Shown one piece after another: positions 1 through 6,798 of a stretch of 36,699 nt of DNA. The stretch comes from Deltaproteobacteria bacterium RIFOXYD12_FULL_57_12 (GTDB lineage: Bacteria; Desulfobacterota; Desulfobulbia; Desulfobulbales; BM004). A program made the position numbers and the translations under genes. The notes below the pieces were generated by a model that saw only the letters and a program-made list of their open reading frames with translations, did no database searches and had not been told where the DNA came from. The DNA is taken from positions 5,598 to 42,296 of the forward strand of contig MGTE01000057.1 in assembly GCA_001799275.1 (NCBI GenBank). The letters run 5' to 3'. Positions within the stretch are counted from its first letter, which is position 1. Every line of letters starts with the position of its first letter.

Positions 1-3000
1 AGGCGCGTTGGCTAATTCGCCATACCAGCCCGGGAACTTGGTCGGCTTGGCATGGTAGGGTACCACCACCCTCGCGCTCACACCATTGTGGCAGGCAACG
101 CAGGCGCCGAAGTCCTGAATCTTGCCGGCGGTGTTGAAGGAGTGGTTCACGGCCATGGTGGTCTTATACGGCCGGTATACAAAGTTGCTGCTGTTGATAT
201 GGCACTGGCGGCAGGCCGCCTGCACCGGCACATCCTTGGCAGAGTCCGGCACAACGTGACAGAACGTACACTGACCGGCCTTGGCCTCGGTTGAATTGGC
301 ATGATGATTCGGCATGGTATGGCAGGCCAGACAGGAGACCGACACACCGGCCTGGCCATCGGCAATGGCCTTCACCACTGCCGGGACAGTACTTGCATGG
401 CAAACACTGCAGGCCAGCTTGCGTTTATCCACATGCTCGACCACCACGTTCTTGTCATGGCAGGTCGCGCAACCGGTGCTCGGCACCACAGTCATGTCGT
501 GAGCCGCCTTATGGTCGATCGACGCGCCATGGCAATCCGTACAGAGAACCATCGTCCCGTTCATGCCCTTGGCAATAATGCTGGCATAGGCGGTGTTGGC
601 GTGGCAGACCGTACAGGCCAGGGTGCGGTTGACGCTGTGCTCGGTTGCCACGTTTTTGTTGTGGCAGCTAGAGCATTCGGTTGAAGGTACATCGGTCATG
701 TTGTGCGCTGCCACATGGTCGACGCCCTTATGACAGCTGTAACAGTCGACCTGGGTGCCGGCCATGCCCGCCTTGATGGCTGCAACGTGGTTCGGATCCG
801 TACTGGCATGACAGGTTATACAGGTGAGGCCGCGATGATCAACGTGTTCGATAACCACGTTGGCGTCGTGGCAGGCGGTACAGCCTGTGGCGCCTGTCGG
901 CAGCCCAACCTTATCGTGGGCCTGACTGTGGTTGCCGGCGTTCAGGTGACAGTCTGAACAGTAGACCGGTTGGCCGTTCGTGCCTCGACCCTTGGCAATG
1001 GTGGCCTGCACCGTGGAATTGGTGCTCGCATGACAGGTGGCGCACGCAAGGAGTCGAATGGTGACATGCTCGGTGACAACGTTGGCGTTATGGCAGTCGC
1101 CACAGTTGCCGGTATTCAGCAGGGCCTTGTCATGGGCGGCCGTATGCGGGGTTGTATAGTCAACCAGCGCATGGCAGGCCTCGCAGGTCTGCAGGCTGCC
1201 GGTGGCACCCTTGCCGTTGGCAATCGCATCCTTGACTTTTTGGTCCGGACTGCTGTGGCATACGGTACAGGTGAGAGTCCGGTTGGTGACATGTTCGATG
1301 GCGACATCCTGAACATGGCACTCGAGACATTTGGCAACCGGTGTGCCGGTTTTGTTGTGGGCATTGGTATGGTCAGAAGTAGTATGGCACTCCGTACAGG
1401 TAACCGGCTGGGGCGGCCCATTCGCGCCTCTGCCCTTGTCAATGGCTTCCTGCACTGCGGGGTTGGTGCTGTCATGACAGACGCCGCAAGCGATGCCGCG
1501 GTTGTCCACATGCTCGGTCACCACGTTTTCCACATGGCAGTCCTTACAGGCGGCCTGCGGCACTTTCGTCATATCATGGGCCGCGCCATGGCTGAGGTTG
1601 CCGGTATGGCAGTCCGCGCAGTTGACATTGCTGCCGGCGAGTCCCTTGGCCAGGGCGTTCTGCACCACGGTGTTTGCGCTGTTGTGGCAAGCCACACAGC
1701 CCCAGCCTCGGGAAGCATGCTCAACCGCGGCATTCGCGTTGTGGCAATCCTTGCAGGCCCCATCGGTGGGCATGATGATCTTGGTATGCATGGCCGCATG
1801 CGCGTCATGGCAGGAGGTGCAACTAATGTTCACCCCACCGGTGATGACCCCGATAACCTTCGGGTCCGTGCTGCCGTGGCATGTGGCGCAGTCGGTGTGC
1901 AGCGTCAAAATGGACGCCGTGGTGGTGTTCAAGGTTTTATGACAGTCGGCGCACCCGGCTGTAATACTGATCTGATGATCAGTGTCAAAGGCATGTGCCG
2001 CATGGCAGGTGGTACAGGTGACAGGCAGCTTGGCCTTGATGGCATCAATTACAGTCTGCCGGGTGCTGCTGTGGCAGGTGGCGCAGGAACCGGCGCCATT
2101 GGTGGCCACGTTGTGGATGGCCTCAATGCCGGTCAGGTTGGCGTCCAGCTTGGTGTGGCAGGATTTGCAGCCGGCGGTTTCAGTGATCTTGTGGACACTG
2201 AAGGAATGGCCCTGCGCACCATGGCAGGTCGTGCAGTCCGCCTTTGTGCCGGCAATGCCCGTGGTGATGGCATTCAGAACCTCGGGCCGTGCACTGAGAT
2301 GGCATTTCAGACAGTCGTTCTTGTGCAGGGTGTTGATCTGGTTCTGGTTGGTGCTGACGTGACAGCCGGAACAACTGGCTGCAGTGACCATATCCACATG
2401 GGTGTCCATGGCTTGGTTGATATGGCATGCCGAACAGTTAGAACCGGTATTGACAAATATAGTGTCATAGTGCAGAACGCTGGGATTGACTATGACCTTG
2501 TGGGTTCCAGTGTGGCAGTCTGCGCAGCCAACCGTAACGCCGGCTGTGCCCTTGCCCTTGGCAATGGTATTCATCACTTCGGGGCGTGTGCTGGCATGGC
2601 AGGTCTTGCAGCGCCCGGCCCAGGTGCTGTCGTTCGTCGGATGGGCGTTGATGATGTAATCGGCATCAGGGCCGGTAACCTTATCGGTGTGGCAGATGGC
2701 GCAGGTCTTGTTTGCCTGCAATTTGTTGTGAGCCATCGTGCTATCATGTGGGGCATGGCAGTCGGCGCAGGACACTGGCAGTCTGGCCGTGATCTTCGCC
2801 TTGACATCAGTGCGGCTGCTGTTGTGACAGGTAGCGCAGGAACCGGCGCCATTGGTAGGCGTATTGTGTATTGCTTCGATGCCGGTCAAAGTATTGTCAA
2901 GTTTGCTGTGGCAGTCCTTGCAGCCGGCGGTTTCTGTGATCGAATGGATGTCGTTGAATACATGGCCGGTGTGGCAGGCGGAACAGGTAACAGGTTGCAG

Positions 3001-5820
3001 AGCGGCAATCGCGGCCTTTACCTCCGGTCTGCTGCTCTTATGGCAGGTGGCGCAGGAACCGGGACCGTTGGTCGCTACGTTGTGGAGCGTTTCAATGGAT
3101 GCCGGGGTGCCATTAAGAGCAGTGTGGCAGCTGTTGCAGCCGTCAACCGCCGTTATCTTGTGGGTGCTGAAATTATGTTTCTGAGCCAGGGTTCCGTGGC
3201 AGGTAGCACAGTCCATAGGGCTGGCCGGTTTGGTGTTGATCAGCGTCAACACCGCGGGCCGTGTCGATGAGTTCGAATGACAGGTCGCGCAGTTCTTCTT
3301 GTGGGTAACGCCAATGATGTCGGCATTGCCGTGGCAGGAGGCGCACTCGCTAAACACGGAGATCAGCTGGTGGTGTCTGGTGTTATGCGTGTCAAGAGAT
3401 TCCCAGAAATGGCACTCGAAACATGGCACTGGTGTGCCGTTAATTCCCTTTTGGATGATGGGCGCAAACATCGCGTCAACATGGCAGGTGGTACAGTCAA
3501 CCCCGCGGTTGTCATGTTCCGTGGCAGCATTGGCCACATGGCAGTTGGCGCACACGGTTTCGGTGGCATGCAGAATGGTTTTGTCATGGCCAGCCCGATG
3601 CAGGGTAAGGATGCCATTATGGCAGTTACCGCAGGTTACCGGCTGCCTGGCCGCGATGAGGGCCTGGACATCTGACCGTGGGCTGTTGTGACAGGTCGCG
3701 CAGGAGCCAGCGCCGTTGGTCGGGGTGTTGTGCGCCGCTTCAATGCCGGTAAGGGTGGTTGGGGTGCCCAGTGCTGTATGGCAGGCGGCACAGTTGTCAG
3801 TTGGCAAAATGCTGATGGAATGAATGTCCTTGAATACATGATCGGCATGACAGGAGTAGCAGTCATTCGCAGATTTGGCGGCGATGATTGCCTTGACGTC
3901 AGCCCGCACGTTAGGTCCGTGGCAGGTGGCGCAGTCATTGGCATGCACGGTCTTGATTGATTCAATCGTGCCGTTCAGTGCTGTATGGCAGGCGGCACAG
4001 GATGCTACCTGGTTGATGGTGTGGACGGTCATTGGGTGGTCGGTATGGCAGGAGTAGCAGTCTTTTGCCGATTTGGCGGCGATGATAACCTTCACATCTT
4101 GCCGCACGTTAGGTCCGTGACAGGTGGCGCAGTCATTGGCATGAACGGTCTTGATTGATTCAACCGTGCCGTTCAGTGCAGTATGGCAGCCGGCACAGAT
4201 CGCTACCTGATCGATGGTGTGGACGCTCATGCTGTGGTCGGCATGGCAGGAGTAACAGTTATCCGCAGATTTGGCGGCGATGATATCCTTCACATCTTGC
4301 CGCACGGTGGGACCGTGACAGGTGGCGCAGTCATTGGCATGCACGGTTTTGATTGATTCAACCGTGTCGTTCAGTGCAGTATGGCAGATTTTACAGGACG
4401 CCACCGAGTTGATGGTGTGAACGGTCATTGGGTGGTCAGCATGGCATGAGTAGCAGTCTTCCGCCGATTTGGCAGCAATGATTGCTTTAACTGCAGCCCT
4501 TACGCCAGATCCGTGACAGGTGGCGCAGTCATCTGCATGCACGGTTTTGATCGATTCAATCGTGCCGTTCAGTGCGGTATGGCAGCCGGCACACATCGGC
4601 ACCTGGTTGATGGTGTGGACAGACATCGGGTGGGTGGCATGGCAGCTGGCGCAGGTTACCGGCTGCCTGGCTGCGATCAGGGTTTTGACATCGGTTCGCG
4701 GGCTGTTGTGGCAGGTGGCGCAGGAACCAGCGCCGTTGGTCGGTGTGTTGTGCACTGCCTCGATGCCGGTCAGCGAGTTATCCAGTTTGGTGTGGCAGGA
4801 AATACAGCCAGCGGTTTCGCTGATGGAATGGATATCATTGAATACATGTCCGGTATGGCAGCTGGTGCAGGTTACCGACTGCCTGGCCGCGATCAGGGCT
4901 TGGACATCGGCGCGCGGGCTGTTGTGGCAGGTGGCGCAGGCGCCTGCGCCGTTTTTTGGTGTGTTATGCACCGCTTCGATCCCAGCCAGCGAATTGTTGA
5001 GTGTTGTGTGGCAACTGGCGCAGCCGGCTGTTTCGGTAATTGTAGAGGTACCGCTCGTGGTTTTGTGGGAGTTGATGGAGTGCTTCTGTGCCAGGGTGCC
5101 GTGGCAGGAAACGCAGTCAACCGCCAGGGCCGGGTTGGCAACGGCATTGGCGATCACCGTTGGCACCGGCGCGCGGGTGCTTGAATGGCATGATCCGCAG
5201 GAGCCCTTATGGGTAGTGCCAATAATGTCGGCACTGCCATGACAGGAGGCGCATTCATTAGATACCGCAATATGGCCGTCATGTCTGGTCGTATGGGAAT
5301 CAAAAGCCGGGATGCCATATTTTGATGGCGAGGTATGGCAGTCGGTACAGACAGGGGCAGCTGCGGCGTTGATGATTGGGCTGAATGTGGCGTTGTGGCA
5401 CTTGCTGCAGTCGATCTGCCGATTGACCGAGTGTTCGATGACGACATTCTGCTGGTGGCAGCTGGCGCACATCGGCTGCGGGGTGGTGGTCAGGCTGTGC
5501 TCAGGTACGTGCGGTTTGGTGTGGCAATCGGTACAGGTCAGAGGATTAGGAAGACCGGATGCATGACAAAAGGTGCATGTGAACCCATTAGCAGCCCCAA
5601 CATTGTGGTGCATGGTCTTGACATCATATTTTGGTGTCCCATCAGGGTTTAGTACGATGACGCCACTTTTATATGTGTAAGGAAACACATGGCATGGATA
5701 GCAGTTGCTTGCCGCCACGCCGGCTGATGCGGTGCCCCCCTGACAGAGCCACAAAAGCGGCGTCAACACCAGGGCTATCATACATATCCATTGCCTAAAT
5801 CCGATTTTTCCCCCCCACAT
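1..5820 (-). CDS. Giant multiheme c-type cytochrome (at least 79 CXXCH motifs), 3' end beyond window
   Basis: The minus-strand frame starting at ATG 5820-5818 stays open for 1940 codons to the window edge, so the C-terminus is missing. A signal peptide is visible (hydrophobic core at residues 12-26, likely cut after ASA at residue 33). The first heme motif, CYPCH, is at residues 40-44. I counted 79 in-frame CXXCH motifs from 5703 down to 88, each expected to bind heme c covalently, plus many extra His residues that could be distal ligands. Start support: a G-rich Shine-Dalgarno stretch lies just upstream (about 5827-5832). The protein consists of repeats: 66-residue HTINQVA-type units, 72-residue NGAGSCATCHNSPR-type units, and about 70-75-residue units with N-x3-EH after the heme. 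No recognised non-heme domain is visible; the last 29 residues seen are heme-free. It is inferred to be a periplasmic or surface electron conduit. Long plus-strand frames over this region are antisense shadows. Confidence 0.95.
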   Translation of the reverse strand, partial: MWGGKIGFRQWICMIALVLTPLLWLCQGGTASAGVAASNCYPCHVFPYTYKSGVIVLNPDGTPKYDVKTMHHNVGAANGFTCTFCHASGLPNPLTCTDCHTKPHVPEHSLTTTPQPMCASCHQQNVVIEHSVNRQIDCSKCHNATFSPIINAAAAPVCTDCHTSPSKYGIPAFDSHTTRHDGHIAVSNECASCHGSADIIGTTHKGSCGSCHSSTRAPVPTVIANAVANPALAVDCVSCHGTLAQKHSINSHKTTSGTSTITETAGCASCHTTLNNSLAGIEAVHNTPKNGAGACATCHNSPRADVQALIAARQSVTCTSCHTGHVFNDIHSISETAGCISCHTKLDNSLTGIEAVHNTPTNGAGSCATCHNSPRTDVKTLIAARQPVTCASCHATHPMSVHTINQVPMCAGCHTALNGTIESIKTVHADDCATCHGSGVRAAVKAIIAAKSAEDCYSCHADHPMTVHTINSVASCKICHTALNDTVESIKTVHANDCATCHGPTVRQDVKDIIAAKSADNCYSCHADHSMSVHTIDQVAICAGCHTALNGTVESIKTVHANDCATCHGPNVRQDVKVIIAAKSAKDCYSCHTDHPMTVHTINQVASCAACHTALNGTIESIKTVHANDCATCHGPNVRADVKAIIAAKSANDCYSCHADHVFKDIHSISILPTDNCAACHTALGTPTTLTGIEAAHNTPTNGAGSCATCHNSPRSDVQALIAARQPVTCGNCHNGILTLHRAGHDKTILHATETVCANCHVANAATEHDNRGVDCTTCHVDAMFAPIIQKGINGTPVPCFECHFWESLDTHNTRHHQLISVFSECASCHGNADIIGVTHKKNCATCHSNSSTRPAVLTLINTKPASPMDCATCHGTLAQKHNFSTHKITAVDGCNSCHTALNGTPASIETLHNVATNGPGSCATCHKSSRPEVKAAIAALQPVTCSACHTGHVFNDIHSITETAGCKDCHSKLDNTLTGIEAIHNTPTNGAGSCATCHNSSRTDVKAKITARLPVSCADCHAPHDSTMAHNKLQANKTCAICHTDKVTGPDADYIINAHPTNDSTWAGRCKTCHASTRPEVMNTIAKGKGTAGVTVGCADCHTGTHKVIVNPSVLHYDTIFVNTGSNCSACHINQAMDTHVDMVTAASCSGCHVSTNQNQINTLHKNDCLKCHLSARPEVLNAITTGIAGTKADCTTCHGAQGHSFSVHKITETAGCKSCHTKLDANLTGIEAIHNVATNGAGSCATCHSSTRQTVIDAIKAKLPVTCTTCHAAHAFDTDHQISITAGCADCHKTLNTTTASILTLHTDCATCHGSTDPKVIGVITGGVNISCTSCHDAHAAMHTKIIMPTDGACKDCHNANAAVEHASRGWGCVACHNSANTVVQNALAKGLAGSNVNCADCHTGNLSHGAAHDMTKVPQAACKDCHVENVVTEHVDNRGIACGVCHDSTNPAVQEAIDKGRGANGPPQPVTCTECHTTSDHTNAHNKTGTPVAKCLECHVQDVAIEHVTNRTLTCTVCHSSPDQKVKDAIANGKGATGSLQTCEACHALVDYTTPHTAAHDKALLNTGNCGDCHNANVVTEHVTIRLLACATCHASTNSTVQATIAKGRGTNGQPVYCSDCHLNAGNHSQAHDKVGLPTGATGCTACHDANVVIEHVDHRGLTCITCHASTDPNHVAAIKAGMAGTQVDCYSCHKGVDHVAAHNMTDVPSTECSSCHNKNVATEHSVNRTLACTVCHANTAYASIIAKGMNGTMVLCTDCHGASIDHKAAHDMTVVPSTGCATCHDKNVVVEHVDKRKLACSVCHASTVPAVVKAIADGQAGVSVSCLACHTMPNHHANSTEAKAGQCTFCHVVPDSAKDVPVQAACRQCHINSSNFVYRPYKTTMAVNHSFNTAGKIQDFGACVACHNGVSARVVVPYHAKPTKFPGWYGELANAP
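457..1755 (-). repeat. Seven degenerate ~204-225-bp units in the distal part of the giant cytochrome
   Basis: Hemes at 457, 661, 868, 1090, 1315, 1534 and 1741 are each followed in the protein by a short N-x3-EH sequence (for example DKNVVVEH, NANVVTEH, VENVVTEH) and then a second heme after HVDxR. Each unit carries three hemes in about 68-75 residues. These units are more diverged from one another than the 198-bp array, so they look older. Confidence 0.8.
3847..4638 (-). repeat. Four tandem 198-bp units inside the giant cytochrome gene
   Basis: Heme codons recur at exactly 198-bp intervals (3847, 4045, 4243, 4441 and 4639), with the two other hemes of each unit in register (3919/4117/4315/4513 and 3985/4183/4381/4579). 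Each unit encodes 66 residues with three CXXCH motifs. The protein theme is HPMTVHTINQVA, then CAACHTALNGT, then DCATCHGPNVR, then DCYSCHAD. The units are visibly near-identical at the DNA level, which points to recent duplication or ongoing homogenisation. Confidence 0.92.
4639..5070 (-). repeat. Two tandem 216-bp units inside the giant cytochrome gene
   Basis: Heme codons at 4639/4708/4792 repeat at 4855/4924/5008, all offset by 216 bp (72 residues, three hemes per unit). The protein theme is AGCxSCHTxLxNSLxGIEAVHNTP, then NGAGSCATCHNSPR, then a VTCxSCH motif. The same 216-bp spacing recurs at 2755/2824/2908 versus 2971/3040/3124, so this family is used more than once. Confidence 0.85.
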
Positions 5821-5922
5821 AACCTACCCCCCTATTTGCCTGAACTGATGACGCACATATAAAAATGATAAAGTGGTTGGCAACGGCAACCCGGTCTCTT
5901 TATTTTGTGACCGCTGAAAAGA

Positions 5923-6318
5923 TTACGGGCCTTCTGAAAAAATAATCCGGTCAAAGGTGCGGTCGATCCCGGACATGTGATAATTTTCCATGACCACGCC
6001 CGCTTTGAACGCAACCGTGTCGCCGACCTTGACCGTGATGGTTGACGGGATGGCGGCCCATTTAAAAGAATTGGATTTTGCCCTGTCGTTATTTTTTATT
6101 TCCTGAACTTTAACGATCAACCGGTCGTCAAAGGGAATGATTTCCGAAACAACGCCAGCGACCGTTCCCATGACCCGCGGGAGATCCTCGCGGACTGGCC
6201 TGCGGTTCTCTCGGTTGCCCTTTTCCGAGGCGGCGACCGCCAGGCCGGCGCTGGTCAATAAAGAGCAACTCACGATGATAGCAACAATTATGCCCCAGAT
6301 TTTTTTACCAGCACACAT
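5923..6318 (-). CDS. Small exported protein of unknown function, beta-rich
   Basis: This encodes 131 residues from ATG 6318. I chose that start because a GGAGGAGAGGG Shine-Dalgarno sequence lies about ten bases upstream and the protein then begins directly with a classical signal peptide: Lys-Lys, a hydrophobic stretch (residues 5-27) and an AVAAS cleavage region. A longer 158-residue frame from 6399 would bury this signal. The mature part of about 100 residues opens basic, then has alternating beta-like segments (MGTVAGVVSEI, RLIVKVQEI, STITVKVGDTVAFKAG). This could be a small OB-fold or SH3-like barrel, but I do not recognise the family and see no heme or metal motif. It ends 102 bp upstream of the giant cytochrome on the same strand, so co-transcription and a shared envelope role are plausible inferences. 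Confidence 0.7.
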   Translation of the reverse strand: MCAGKKIWGIIVAIIVSCSLLTSAGLAVAASEKGNRENRRPVREDLPRVMGTVAGVVSEIIPFDDRLIVKVQEIKNNDRAKSNSFKWAAIPSTITVKVGDTVAFKAGVVMENYHMSGIDRTFDRIIFSEGP

Positions 6319-6798
6319 AGGCGTCCCTCTCCTCCCACGAATAATTTGAAGATGACAACTCAAGATTGATAAAAATTGTCCGAACAGCGCTGGTCGCACA
6401 ATTATTCGGAATCGTTGCTTTTTTCGTTAATCCTTGGAGCGCTGTTCAGTCAAGTCAGTCCAAAATGTCGCACCAGTTCGTAACTTTTACCAGATGGAAC
6501 AGGGCGGGCGCAAGTTTTTTCAAGAGCAATGCATAGTCGTTATGCAAAAAAATGGTCTTAGACATGTTTAGCAAGAAATATGCCGCAATTCGTCGACCGG
6601 CTCGTTTCCGTCGTGGGCTGCTGGAAAAAAGTCATGAAATCAATTTGTTAGTGATCGGCCGGCCGTGCTTTCTTTTTCCAGGGAATTGCTTTGCTGTCTG
6701 TGGCGGTTATTTTTTTGACGCAAATTGTCGCTAAGTGACAATAAATGGCAATTCCCGGCAGTTCATTGCCTCTGCTTTGGCGGAGCGAAAATCTTCGG
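6319..6798. other. Intergenic region between gspD end and the small exported gene
   Basis: No convincing gene is seen here. A short plus-strand frame at 6552-6734 has no family resemblance or ribosome site. The region holds a 10-bp inverted repeat (6382-6391 and 6438-6447) and a small hairpin just past gspD (arms ATTGTC 6724-6729 and GACAAT 6737-6742). The hairpin might help end the secretion transcript, but it lacks a proper T-run. Confidence 0.5.
6382..6447. promoter_or_regulatory. Inverted repeat GAACAGCGCT...AGCGCTGTTC, possible operator
   Basis: Perfect 10-bp arms lie at 6382-6391 and 6438-6447, separated by 46 bp, upstream of the small exported gene and hence upstream of the giant cytochrome. 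Each arm contains the palindrome AGCGCT. The spacing would suit two bound dimers or a looped operator, but no regulator is known and the role is inferred. Confidence 0.35.

Noticed and set aside
970-3270. 766-residue plus-strand open frame (and similar long frames at 1493-1942, 2852-3184, 4513-5242)
   Set aside because: They lie exactly antisense to the in-frame CXXCH codons. The translation is a low-complexity Gly/Ala/Val/Met pattern with a period matching the heme spacing, and there is no ribosome site; the lack of stops is a by-product of the cytochrome codons.
457-5070. Possible CRISPR array because of regular repeats
   Set aside because: Repeat periods are 198-225 bp multiples of three, there are no unique spacers of 30-40 bp, and the repeats encode heme motifs in frame.
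5821-5922. Separate promoter for the giant cytochrome (TTGCCA-N18-TATGTG on the minus strand)
   Set aside because: Both boxes are poor matches, and a GGTTG/CAACC hairpin overlaps them; not firm enough to list.
6552-6734. 60-residue plus-strand frame between gspD and the small exported gene
   Set aside because: No ribosome site, no family resemblance, Arg/Phe-rich random look.
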